Source: an uncultured Lachnospiraceae bacterium (GTDB taxonomy: Bacteria; Bacillota; Clostridia; Lachnospirales; Lachnospiraceae). From it: 51,627 nucleotides of DNA. The stretch spans positions 1 through 51,627 of the forward strand of contig CANRGP010000004.1 of assembly GCA_947630085.1 (NCBI GenBank). Reading direction: 5' to 3'. Shown here in pieces: positions 1-8,175 of the stretch (position 1 is its first letter; each line of letters starts with the position of its first letter). Both the position numbers and the translations under genes were made by a program. The notes beneath the pieces are model-generated. The model made no database searches. It had not been told where the DNA came from and saw only the letters and a list, made by a program, of their open reading frames with translations.

Positions 1-455
1 GCCGCCGCCACACAGGTGGTAGGAAGCGAACGGCTCACCTCCTCGGCATGGCTGGGGCCGGAAAGCACGGCCACGTCCGCCTGGGGGATCTCCTGCCCGA
101 TGATCTCCGAGAGCGTCTTGAGGCTGCTCTCCTCGATTCCCTTTGCCACATTGACGATCCTCTGCCCCAAACGGCAGAAGGGTTCCATGGACGCCGCCGT
201 CCGGCGCACATAGACGGACGGGACCGCCAAAACCAGAAGGTCCCTGTCCTTCATAGCCAGAGAAAGATCCTCCGTGAACTCGATCTCCTCCGGAAACCTG
301 ATGTCGGGAAGCATCCCGTGGCTCCGGGTGCGCCGCATCTGCTCGATCTCCTCCGGGAGAGCCGACCAGATGCAGACTCTGTGTCCGTTTTCATGCAGAA
401 GGAGCGAAAGTGCCGCCGCCCAGCTCCCCGCTCCTATGATTCCGATATCCGCCAT
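1..455 (-). CDS. gpsA: glycerol-3-phosphate dehydrogenase [NAD(P)+], N-terminal part
   Basis: Makes sn-glycerol 3-phosphate from dihydroxyacetone phosphate in the cytosol, the backbone donor for phospholipid synthesis. The 151 codons present begin MADIGIIGAGSWGAAA, a Rossmann dinucleotide-binding loop with GxGxxG at residues 8-13. The segment LVLAVPSVYVR followed by VNVAKGIEESSLKTLSEII and LSGPSHAEEV is characteristic of GpsA. The reading frame is open at the left edge, so the C-terminal catalytic half lies outside the window. It follows plsY by 56 bases, so the two genes that make and first acylate glycerol 3-phosphate are adjacent. Identification is firm; only the length is unknown. Confidence 0.95.
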   Translation of the reverse strand, partial: MADIGIIGAGSWAAALSLLLHENGHRVCIWSALPEEIEQMRRTRSHGMLPDIRFPEEIEFTEDLSLAMKDRDLLVLAVPSVYVRRTAASMEPFCRLGQRIVNVAKGIEESSLKTLSEIIGQEIPQADVAVLSGPSHAEEVSRSLPTTCVAA

Positions 456-511
456 ATTATCCCCCTGTTCCGATCCTTTCGTGCCGTGTTTTCAGAAGGT
501 GTCTCTCCGGA

Positions 512-1159
512 TCATTTTTCTTCCTTTTTCTTTAAACTGATTTTGTTCTCTTTTCCGCGGATCAGCCGGCCGATATTGGCGCGGTGCCTCCAGAACGCCA
601 TTCCCGTCACCGCCGCCGACAAAATAAAAAATTCCGGCAGGAGCCGCGGATCCAGGCCGTAATCTCCGCGCAGCCCGAATACGATCATCCAGATCAGGAA
701 TATGGTGACTACCGTCAGAGATCCCAGAGACACATATCGGGTGAGCGCCACGATCAGGATAAACGCCGCCAGGCATACGAGCATGACGCGCCAGTCCATC
801 GCGGCCAGAAGCCCCGCGGTGCAGGCTATGCCCTTCCCGCCCCTGAACTTCAGATAGAAGGGGAAATTGTGCCCTAAAATAGTCCCAAACGCCGTATATA
901 GGACCATCAGGGAGGCCGAATCCGGCTGTCTCTGCATAAACACCAGCCTGACGATCAGACAGGGGATCAGCGTCTTAAACGCGTCTCCCAGAAAAACGAT
1001 CAGCCCCGCCTTTGCTCCCATAGTCCGCAGCACATTGGTGCTGCCGGAATTGCCGCTCCCCACGCTGCGGATATCCACATCGTGGGCCTTTGTGTAAAAG
1101 TAGCCGGTCTGAATGAGACCGCAGGCATAACCGGCCAGCAGACAGATTACCCGTTCCAT
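512..1159 (-). CDS. plsY: acyl-phosphate:glycerol-3-phosphate acyltransferase PlsY
   Basis: Integral membrane enzyme that transfers an acyl group from acyl phosphate to glycerol 3-phosphate, giving lysophosphatidate. The 215-residue product has several hydrophobic helices. It carries the PlsY loop GSGNSGSTNVLRTMG (residues 34-48) and the second motif KFRGGKGIACTAG (about residue 105), which form the substrate-binding loops in this family. The C-terminus is rich in Lys and Glu. The start lies 3 bases after the der stop codon, which suggests translational coupling. With gpsA downstream it forms a phospholipid module inside the DUF512-der operon. Confidence 0.95.
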   Translation of the reverse strand: MERVICLLAGYACGLIQTGYFYTKAHDVDIRSVGSGNSGSTNVLRTMGAKAGLIVFLGDAFKTLIPCLIVRLVFMQRQPDSASLMVLYTAFGTILGHNFPFYLKFRGGKGIACTAGLLAAMDWRVMLVCLAAFILIVALTRYVSLGSLTVVTIFLIWMIVFGLRGDYGLDPRLLPEFFILSAAVTGMAFWRHRANIGRLIRGKENKISLKKKEEK

Positions 1160-1162
1160 ACC

Positions 1163-2491
1163 TTATCCTTCCTTTCCGTTTCTTTCCCGGATCATAAATT
1201 TAAGCGAGGTTCCCCGGAAGCCGAAAGCGCTGCGGATCTGGTTCTCCAGATAGCGCAGATAAGAAAAATGCATCAGCTCCTTGTCATTGACAAACACCAC
1301 GAAAGCCGGAGGCTTTACCGCTACCTGGGTCATATAGAATATCTTCAGCCGTTTCCCCTTGTCGGACGGGGGCTGCTTCATCGCCACCGCCTCGGAAACG
1401 ATCTCGTTGAGCACACCGGTAGCCACACGCAGGTTCTGGTTCTGCCGCACCATATCGATCGTCTCAAACAGTTTAGGAAGGCGCTGTCCGGTCAGGGCGG
1501 AAATAAACAGGATCTCCGCATACGGCATGAACGAGAGAACGCTCCGCACCCGGTCGGTAAAGCTGTAAATGGTCTTGTCGTCCTTCTCGACGGCGTCCCA
1601 CTTGTTGACCGCCACAATGATCCCCTTGCCCCTCTCATGGGCAATGCCCGCGATCTTGGCATCCTGCTCCGTGACTCCCTCGACCGCGTCGATCAAAAGC
1701 ACCACCACGTCCGCGCGCTCCACGGCGGCAACCGCCCGGATAATGCTGTAGCGCTCCAGCTCTTCCTTGATCTTGCTCTTCCTGCGCAGCCCCGCGGTGT
1801 CGATAAAAACATACTCATTTCCCCCGTAGGTCACAGCCGTGTCAACGGCGTCCCGGGTGGTTCCCGCAACATCGGAGACGATCATCCGGTTCTCTCCCAA
1901 CAGCTTGTTGATCAGAGAGGATTTCCCCACATTGGGCTTCCCGATCACGGCCACCCTCGGCCTGTCGTCGTCCTCCTCCTCCGGGTCCGCGTCCGGGAGC
2001 TTACGGACCACCTGATCCAGAAGCTCGCCGAGTCCCAGCATCGAAGCGGCGGAGATTCCGATGGGTTCTCCGATCCCCAGGTTATAGAATTCATAAATGT
2101 CGTTTCCGAATTTTCGGAAGCTGTCCACCTTATTGACGCACAGCACCACGGGCTTGCGGGACCTGCGGAGGATATCCGCAACCTTGAAGTCGGAATCCAC
2201 CAGTCCCTGACGCACATCTACGATAAAAATGATCACATGGGCAGTCGCAATAGCGATCTCCGCCTGCTCCCTCATCTGGGACAGGATAATGTCCTTGCTC
2301 TCCGGTTCGATCCCTCCGGTATCCACAAGCGTATAGCTCCTGTCCAGCCAGGTGCAGTCCGCGTAAATGCGGTCCCGGGTGACGCCGGGAGTATCTTTTA
2401 CAATGGAAATCGTCCGTCCCGCCAGCGCGTTGAACAGTGTGGATTTCCCCACATTGGGCCGCCCCACGATGGCGACGATTGGTTTGCTCAT
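1163..2491 (-). CDS. der: ribosome biogenesis GTPase Der (EngA)
   Basis: Essential tandem-G-domain GTPase needed for maturation of the 50S ribosomal subunit. The first P-loop GRPNVGKS is at residues 10-17 and a second, GKPNVGKS, is near residue 183; NKVD and NKWD base-recognition motifs follow each. The C-terminal about 90 residues form the KH-like RNA-binding domain. The start chosen is [13 protein letters not shown], the usual N-terminus; the frame is open 17 codons further upstream, but that extension has no family resemblance. Length is 442 residues, normal for Der. It is 47 bases behind the DUF512 gene and 3 bases ahead of plsY. Confidence 0.97.
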   Translation of the reverse strand: MSKPIVAIVGRPNVGKSTLFNALAGRTISIVKDTPGVTRDRIYADCTWLDRSYTLVDTGGIEPESKDIILSQMREQAEIAIATAHVIIFIVDVRQGLVDSDFKVADILRRSRKPVVLCVNKVDSFRKFGNDIYEFYNLGIGEPIGISAASMLGLGELLDQVVRKLPDADPEEEDDDRPRVAVIGKPNVGKSSLINKLLGENRMIVSDVAGTTRDAVDTAVTYGGNEYVFIDTAGLRRKSKIKEELERYSIIRAVAAVERADVVVLLIDAVEGVTEQDAKIAGIAHERGKGIIVAVNKWDAVEKDDKTIYSFTDRVRSVLSFMPYAEILFISALTGQRLPKLFETIDMVRQNQNLRVATGVLNEIVSEAVAMKQPPSDKGKRLKIFYMTQVAVKPPAFVVFVNDKELMHFSYLRYLENQIRSAFGFRGTSLKFMIRERNGKEG

Positions 2492-2538
2492 TCTCTGTCT
2501 CCTTATCATAACGGGCAAACGGATCGGCTCCGAAGCCC

Positions 2539-3903
2539 TCACAGTTCCTTCAGCTCATACCCGGCGTAGGAAGCGGGCGCATCCTCCGGCGGGTTTAAGA
2601 CTGCATTTACAAAATCCTGTCCGCTTGATTTTACAATATTCACCGGGACTTGTAAAGCAGTTTTTACCTGTTCCCTGGTCACGTCGTCCAGAAAAACCTC
2701 CTCGCCGCTCCTGAACATACAGCTCGGAAGCAAAAGCCTGCTTCCCAGCGGCTTGCCCTTCAGCTGGCTGATCAGATCCCGCCCGGTGATCAGCCCCGCC
2801 ACCGTGATCTGCTCCCCGAAAAACTCATTGACGATGGGATACAGATGGACCCTCCTGTTCGGGAATTTTTCCCGGATCCGGTCCAGAAAGCCCTGCAGAT
2901 ATCCTGCGGCGAGCGTCCCCGTTGCCACGGAAAGCTCCTCCTGCTCCATGTCCCCCGAACACCCTGCCAGCGCCTCCTCGACCTCCTCCGACATCAGCCG
3001 GACCATGCCGACGCCGTTCTCCAGCTGCAGATACCCGTCGTAGCGCCCGGCTTCCGGAAGAGGGCGTCCCGCCAGGATATAGAATTCGTCGCTTGCGTGG
3101 ACAAAATGAGTCCCGTGTGCGGAATACAGCTTCCGCTGCCATTTTTCGATCTGGTCGATGACCGCTCCCGCATCTTCCCGGGTAAACATTTCCAGAGGGT
3201 AGAGCCCCTCCCGGTATTTCGTCAGTCCGGCGGGGACCACGGAGACGCTTTCCATACAGGGGATATATTCCGCCAGGTCCCGTATGGTCCTCTCCAGTTC
3301 CTCTCCGTCGTTGATGCCCCTGCAGAGAACGATCTGCCCGTTCATGGGCGTACCGGCCTCGTAAAGCCTCCTGATATTCTCCAGGGATTTTCCGGCGAAC
3401 CGGTTGTTCAGCATCCGGCATCTGAGCTGCGGGTTCGTGGTATGGACGGATATGTTGATGGGCGCCAGTTTAAAGCGGATGATGCGGTCGATATCCTTTT
3501 TCTTCATATTTGTAAGGGTGATATAATTGCCCTGAAGAAAAGAAAGCCTGGAATCGTCGTCCTTAAAATAGAGCGTCTCCCGCATCCCCGGCGGCATCTG
3601 GTCGATAAAGCAGAATATGCAGCGGTTGGTGCAGGAGCGGTATTCGCTCATCAGTCCGTTCTCAAACGTCAGCCCCAGATCGCTGTACCCGTTCTCGATC
3701 TCGATCTCCCACTCTTCCCCGTCGGCCCGGAGGATCTCCACCGTGACGGAATCGTTCTCGAGATAATATTCGTAATCAAAAATATCCTCCGGATCCTTTC
3801 CGTCGATGGAGAGCAGACGGTCGCCCGGCTCAAGGCCCAGCTCCCCGGCAATGGATCCGGGCTCCACGAACTTGATCAAATGTCCCTTTTCTTTCTGTTT
3901 CAT
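2539..3903 (-). CDS. DUF512 radical SAM protein with N-terminal PDZ domain
   Basis: A 454-residue protein of the DUF512 family, common in Clostridia and cyanobacteria, of unsettled function. Residues 8-65 form a PDZ-like domain ([15 protein letters not shown], then GDRLLSIDG). Cysteines 91, 95 and 98 (CTNRCIFC) are the CxxxCxxC ligands of a radical-SAM 4Fe-4S cluster, and a C-terminal DUF512 region follows. The start [12 protein letters not shown] is preceded by AGAGGAAAAG at suitable spacing, so 22 further open codons upstream were left out. Adjacency to der is a recurrent clostridial arrangement and hints at a role linked to ribosome or RNA maturation, but the substrate is unknown. Confidence 0.9.
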   Translation of the reverse strand: MKQKEKGHLIKFVEPGSIAGELGLEPGDRLLSIDGKDPEDIFDYEYYLENDSVTVEILRADGEEWEIEIENGYSDLGLTFENGLMSEYRSCTNRCIFCFIDQMPPGMRETLYFKDDDSRLSFLQGNYITLTNMKKKDIDRIIRFKLAPINISVHTTNPQLRCRMLNNRFAGKSLENIRRLYEAGTPMNGQIVLCRGINDGEELERTIRDLAEYIPCMESVSVVPAGLTKYREGLYPLEMFTREDAGAVIDQIEKWQRKLYSAHGTHFVHASDEFYILAGRPLPEAGRYDGYLQLENGVGMVRLMSEEVEEALAGCSGDMEQEELSVATGTLAAGYLQGFLDRIREKFPNRRVHLYPIVNEFFGEQITVAGLITGRDLISQLKGKPLGSRLLLPSCMFRSGEEVFLDDVTREQVKTALQVPVNIVKSSGQDFVNAVLNPPEDAPASYAGYELKEL

Positions 3904-3979
3904 CGGCGCTTTTCCTCTTTGTACGTCGCAGGCGCCGGTGCGTATCCCCGGCCTCTGCGCGGTCGTCATATATGTCTCT

Positions 3980-4008
3980 ATGATAGCAATATTCCGGCTT
4001 TTTGTAAA
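3980..4008 (-). promoter_or_regulatory. sigma-A-type promoter of the DUF512-der-plsY-gpsA operon
   Basis: On the minus strand TTTACA (4008-4003) is separated by 17 bases from TATCAT (3985-3980), about 80 bases before the DUF512 start. The -35 box sits inside a perfect 8-bp inverted repeat (CCGGCTTT/AAAGCCGG, 3994-4013). Confidence 0.6.
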
Positions 4009-4051
4009 GCCGGCAGCTTTTGTCTTTTTTCGCGTTCATTCCACATTCCTA

Positions 4052-4081
4052 TTGACGTTCTCTGAAATGAAATGGTATAAC
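4052..4081 (+). promoter_or_regulatory. sigma-A-type promoter of the PRPP synthetase gene
   Basis: TTGACG (4052-4057), 18-base spacer, TATAAC (4076-4081), followed 19 bases later by the ribosome-binding site CGGAGGGA (4101-4108) and ATG at 4115. It diverges from the DUF512 promoter. Confidence 0.6.
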
Positions 4082-4114
4082 GGATATGCAGAAATCGAAA
4101 CGGAGGGACGCATC

Positions 4115-5323
4115 ATGACAAACAAGTATGTATTCTACCATTCCCTGCCTGTGGCACCGCTGAAGCTGGCGGCTTTGGACGGATGCAGGGATCTTGCCCG
4201 TCTGGTCAACGATCATATCGTATCCTTTCGCAGACGCGATATGGAAGAGCTTATGCGAAGAAAAGAAGATCTGAATTACCGCGGTTACGATGTGGATTCC
4301 TATCTGTTAGACATTTCCTGCCCGCGCTTCGGGACCGGTGAGGCCAAGGCCGTCATCAACGAATCCGTGCGCGGTGCCGATACCTTCGTTATGGTTGATA
4401 TCACCAATCACAGCCTCACCTACTCCATGAACGGCTATACCAATCATATGTCGCCCGACGATCATTACCAGAACCTGAAACGCGTGATCGGAGCCTGCGC
4501 TTCCACCTCTCACCGTGTCAGCGTCATCATGCCCTTTCTCTACGAGGGCCGCCAGCACAAGCGCAGCAAACGGGAATCTCTGGACTGCGCCATGTCCCTG
4601 GAGGAGCTGGTGAAGATGGGCGTGAGCAATATCATCACCTTTGACGCGCATGATCCCCGCGTTCAGAACGCCATTCCTTTAAACGGATTCGATAACTTCA
4701 TGCCGACCTACCAGTTTCTCACCACTCTCTTCGAGCACGACCCGGATCTTGTAGTCGACAAGGACCACTTCATGGTCATCAGTCCCGACGAGGGAGCCAT
4801 GGACCGAGCCGTATATGTGGCCAACAACCTGAGCGTTGATATGGGAATGTTTTACAAGCGCCGCGACTACTCCCGCGTGGTTGACGGACGCAATCCCATC
4901 GTGGCGCACGAATTCCTGGGGGCGTCCGTCGAGGGCAAGACCGTGCTCATCATCGACGACATGATCTCCTCCGGCGAGAGTATGCTGGATACGGCAAAGG
5001 CCCTTCGGGACCGGAAAGCCAGCAAGGTGATCGTGTGCTGCACCTTCGGGCTTTTCACAAACGGTCTTGAAAAATTTGACGAGTTCTACCAAAAGGGATA
5101 CATCGATTATGTCATTACCACCAATCTGAATTACCGCTCCCCCGAGCTTCTGACCAGGCCCTGGTATCTGGAGGCGGACATGAGCAAATATCTGGCCGCC
5201 ATCATCAACTGCCTGAACCATGACGTGGCCATCGGAGGCGCCATGTCGCAGACCGAACGGATCCAGAAGCTGGTGCAGAGGCGCCGCTCGGACGGGTACG
5301 AATATTTTCAGATCATTCAATGA
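4115..5323 (+). CDS. prs: ribose-phosphate pyrophosphokinase (long clostridial form)
   Basis: Makes 5-phosphoribosyl 1-pyrophosphate (PRPP) from ribose 5-phosphate and ATP for nucleotide, histidine and tryptophan synthesis. The protein is 402 residues, longer than the roughly 315 of canonical Prs, as in the Lachnospiraceae group. It carries FDAHDPRVQNAIP (the flag/ribose-phosphate region, about residue 176) and VLIIDDMISSGES (PRPP-binding loop, about residue 278), plus YEGRQHKRSKRES. The ATG at 4115 was chosen for its strong Shine-Dalgarno sequence; the open frame upstream is only read-through. It stands alone with its own promoter and runs convergently towards pgeF. Confidence 0.9.
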   Translation: MTNKYVFYHSLPVAPLKLAALDGCRDLARLVNDHIVSFRRRDMEELMRRKEDLNYRGYDVDSYLLDISCPRFGTGEAKAVINESVRGADTFVMVDITNHSLTYSMNGYTNHMSPDDHYQNLKRVIGACASTSHRVSVIMPFLYEGRQHKRSKRESLDCAMSLEELVKMGVSNIITFDAHDPRVQNAIPLNGFDNFMPTYQFLTTLFEHDPDLVVDKDHFMVISPDEGAMDRAVYVANNLSVDMGMFYKRRDYSRVVDGRNPIVAHEFLGASVEGKTVLIIDDMISSGESMLDTAKALRDRKASKVIVCCTFGLFTNGLEKFDEFYQKGYIDYVITTNLNYRSPELLTRPWYLEADMSKYLAAIINCLNHDVAIGGAMSQTERIQKLVQRRRSDGYEYFQIIQ

Positions 5324-5357
5324 CCGAGCCGCGCCGGGATCCCGGCGGAGACCGAAG

Positions 5358-6230
5358 TCAGAGATTCTGCTTCAGGCAGAGAAAGGCCCCGAGGTTTCCC
5401 CTGGCATCTCCCTGGACACGGTGGGAAAACAAATATCGCGAATTGCAGCGGGTGCACAGATCCGATGTCTGGATGTGCTCCCGCTTTATTCCTGCCTCCA
5501 GCAGGATGATCTCGTTGGCCCTTCGCAGGTCAAGATAATATTTTCCGTTGTCTTTGCGGGTCCCGATCTCCGGCCAGTATCCGGAGCCGAATTCCTTCCG
5601 GAACGCATCCGCCACTTCCTCTCCCACTTCAAAGCAGTCCTTACAGATGCAGGGGCCGATGCAGCAGAGCACATCCGCGGGATCCGTGCCGTATTCCCGT
5701 GTCATTGCCTCCAGGGTCACCCGCCCCATCCGCGCCACGGTCCCGCGCCAGCCGGAATGGCTCAGCCCGATGGCCTCACGCACAGGATCCAGGAAATACA
5801 GCGGCACACAGTCGGCGTAAAATGTCGCAAGCGTAATGCCCTTCACATCGGTGATCAGCCCGTCCACATCCCGGTAATCCCTCTCCCGCACAACTCCCTT
5901 TCCCGCGTCTTCCTCCGTCACCTTCCGCACATTTGTCGTATGGGTCTGGTACGACAGGACAATCCGCTCCTCATCAACGCCTATGGCCCTTGCCATCCGC
6001 TTGTAGTTCTCCCGCACCTTGTCCGGCTCGTCTCCGCGGCTCACCGTAAAGTTCATTGCGGCAAACGGACCGGTGCTGATCCCTCCCAGTCTGGTGGAAA
6101 AGGCGTGGGCCACCATACCCGTATCCTCCAGCAGCGGGAATGACAGATACGGCATCTCTCCGTTCTTTGTCCATCGGATCCGAGGGATCCTCTCATCGGT
6201 CATATAGGTAAGCGGAATCGGCGTTCTCAT
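5358..6230 (-). CDS. pgeF: peptidoglycan editing factor / purine nucleoside phosphorylase-like, YfiH family
   Basis: Member of the YfiH/PgeF/laccase-domain (Cu-oxidase_4) family. Members act as purine nucleoside phosphorylase/adenosine deaminase-type enzymes, and the E. coli protein edits peptidoglycan precursors. Recognisable parts are VAHAFSTRLGGIS and MNFTVSRGDEP near the N-terminus, the metal-site segment LSHSGWRGTVARMG, CCIGPCICKDCFEVGEEV, and the C-terminal RCNSRYLFSHR. The start MRTPIPLTYM is preceded by GGAGGAGAACG; a long open frame upstream without family similarity was excluded. The 290-residue length is slightly above the usual 240-270. It converges with prs across 34 bases that hold only a 14-bp GC palindrome. 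Confidence 0.88.
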   Translation of the reverse strand: MRTPIPLTYMTDERIPRIRWTKNGEMPYLSFPLLEDTGMVAHAFSTRLGGISTGPFAAMNFTVSRGDEPDKVRENYKRMARAIGVDEERIVLSYQTHTTNVRKVTEEDAGKGVVRERDYRDVDGLITDVKGITLATFYADCVPLYFLDPVREAIGLSHSGWRGTVARMGRVTLEAMTREYGTDPADVLCCIGPCICKDCFEVGEEVADAFRKEFGSGYWPEIGTRKDNGKYYLDLRRANEIILLEAGIKREHIQTSDLCTRCNSRYLFSHRVQGDARGNLGAFLCLKQNL

Positions 6231-6315
6231 TTTTTCGTTCTCCTCCCCGGTTTCTATCCATAATAATATGCCCCGTTTCCCGGCATTGTCAAGTCCCTCG
6301 CAGGCGCTGTTCCTT

Positions 6316-6376
6316 CGTACCGGCTCTGTGTCCCTCCCGTGCCGGCTCTGTGTCCCTCCCGCAGGCTCTCTTCCTC
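6316..6376. repeat. 22-bp tandem repeat, two near-perfect copies plus a degraded third
   Basis: Copies at 6316-6337 and 6338-6359 differ at one base (CGTACCGGCTCTG versus CGTGCCGGCTCTG, both continuing TGTCCCTCC). A decayed third copy fills 6360-6376. The repeat lies just 3' of the ABC exporter operon, in the 157-base gap before pgeF, where no gene is visible. Confidence 0.8.
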
Positions 6377-6387
6377 CGTGCCGGCCG

Positions 6388-8175
6388 TCATCCGGCGGCC
6401 ACATCCTGAAACTGGGCCCGGTACAGATGAAAATACGCTCCCTGCTTTTCCAGAAGTTCCTCATGGGTCCCGGATTCCAGGATCCCCTGGCCGTCTACCA
6501 CAAAGATCCGATCCGCTTTCCGGATGGTGGAAAGACGGTGCGCGATCACAAACGACGTCCTGCCCGCCAGAAGCGCTTCTATCCCGTTCTGGACCATGAT
6601 CTCGGTTCTCGTGTCGATGCTGGATGTCGCCTCGTCCAGGATGAGGATCCTGGGTCTTGCGATCAGGGTCCTGGCAAACGCCACCAGCTGGCGCTGTCCG
6701 ACGGACAATCCGCTTCCGTTCTGTATCACCGTCTCATAACCGTCCTCGAGCAGTGCGATAAATTCATGCGCCCCGACGGCGCGGGCCGCCCATTCCACCT
6801 CCTGATCGGTCGCATCCAGTTTTCCGTACCGGATATTGTCGGCAATGGTTCCGGAAAACAGATAGGTCTCCTGCGTCATGATCCCCATCTGCCCGCGCAG
6901 GCTCTCGGTCGTCACATCCCGGATCGGGTACCCGTCGATGCGGATCTCGCCGGACGTTACATCGTAAAAGCGGCTGAGAAGATTGATGATCGTCGTCTTT
7001 CCCGCGCCGGTCGCGCCTACCAGCGCCACGGTTTCTCCGGGCATCACACGAAAGCTGACGTCCCGGATCACAGCCCTGTCCGGCTCGTCCGGATAAGCAA
7101 ACGTCACATGGGAGAACTCCACCTCCCCGGAGATTTCCGGGAGCGGCTTCGCTCCGGGAGCATCCGCGAGCTCCGGCTCCGTGTCCAGGATATCAAAGAT
7201 CCGCTCCGCCCCGGAGATGTTGTTGACGATCCTGTTGTAAAAGCTGGCAAGATTGCGGATCGGGGACCAGAACATACTCAGATAAGTGGCAAAAGCCAGA
7301 AACGTCCCGATCTGCGTATCTCCCATTCCCAGGATGCGGATCCCGATATAGTAGAGAAGAAAGCTCCCGATCCCCCATACCGTATCCACGGTAGGGCTGA
7401 AAGCATCCGCCAGCTGTACCGCCCCGATAAACGCCTTCTCATGCTCGTCCAGTATTCTTCCGAACGTCTCCTCCGACTCCTTCTCCGCACAGAAGCTCTG
7501 TACCACACGGATCCCGGAGAAATTTTCGTGTGAATAGGCGCTCATATTGGAATTCTTTTTTCTCACCGCCATCCATCTTCCGTGTCCCACGACCATGACC
7601 ACATACATTCCCAGAAGGAGGATCGGCATCGTGGCGATGGCCGACATGGTGAGGGCCGGGCTTTTTGCCAGCATAATAAGAAGAATGGCGGTTACCGTGA
7701 TCAGATCCGGTATCAGAGTCGTCACGCTGTCCGACATCATGCCCTGCAGGGAATTCACATCTCCGATGATCCGGGCCAGGATCTTTCCCGTCGGTCTCCC
7801 GTCAAAAAAGCGCAGGCTGAGCGTCTGAATATGGCGGTACAGTTCCTCCCTTATCTTCAGAACGATCTCGTTTGAGATCCGGGCCATCATGATCATCCGT
7901 ATCCTGACTCCCGCGATCCAAATCCCGTTCAGGGCAAGGGCAAGCAGGCAGAGAAGCAGAAGCTCCCTGATGTTCCCCTCGGGAACGCTGACGTTTACCG
8001 CTCTCTCGATCAGCAGCGGGTTGACCAGGACGACGGATACGGTCACCGCGACGACCAGGAGAACCAGCGCGATCTTTTTCTTATACGCAAACAGATATCG
8101 ATACAGCCGAAGCAGCGTCTCCCTCTTGGGGACGTCTCTGGAAGATTCGTCTTCACGATAGGAATTTACAGACAT
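6388..8175 (-). CDS. ABC exporter half-transporter with the consensus ATP site
   Basis: A 595-residue type IV ABC exporter subunit: a transmembrane domain (about residues 30-320) fused to a nucleotide-binding domain. Walker A is GATGAGKTT (about residue 385). Walker B is ILILDEATSS with the catalytic Glu intact (about residue 511), and the switch His lies in IAHRLST. The signature motif is the divergent LSVGQ. Its start overlaps the end of the upstream partner gene by 10 bases, so the two are translationally coupled. Divergent signature here plus a Glu-to-Asp change in the partner is the hallmark of heterodimeric multidrug exporters such as TM287/288 or BmrCD. The substrate cannot be read from sequence. 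Confidence 0.9.
   Translation of the reverse strand: MSVNSYREDESSRDVPKRETLLRLYRYLFAYKKKIALVLLVVAVTVSVVLVNPLLIERAVNVSVPEGNIRELLLLCLLALALNGIWIAGVRIRMIMMARISNEIVLKIREELYRHIQTLSLRFFDGRPTGKILARIIGDVNSLQGMMSDSVTTLIPDLITVTAILLIMLAKSPALTMSAIATMPILLLGMYVVMVVGHGRWMAVRKKNSNMSAYSHENFSGIRVVQSFCAEKESEETFGRILDEHEKAFIGAVQLADAFSPTVDTVWGIGSFLLYYIGIRILGMGDTQIGTFLAFATYLSMFWSPIRNLASFYNRIVNNISGAERIFDILDTEPELADAPGAKPLPEISGEVEFSHVTFAYPDEPDRAVIRDVSFRVMPGETVALVGATGAGKTTIINLLSRFYDVTSGEIRIDGYPIRDVTTESLRGQMGIMTQETYLFSGTIADNIRYGKLDATDQEVEWAARAVGAHEFIALLEDGYETVIQNGSGLSVGQRQLVAFARTLIARPRILILDEATSSIDTRTEIMVQNGIEALLAGRTSFVIAHRLSTIRKADRIFVVDGQGILESGTHEELLEKQGAYFHLYRAQFQDVAAG

Noticed and set aside
5333-5346. 14-bp GC palindrome between prs and pgeF as a bidirectional terminator
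   Set aside because: The palindrome has no room for a normal loop and no T run on either side; kept only as a remark.
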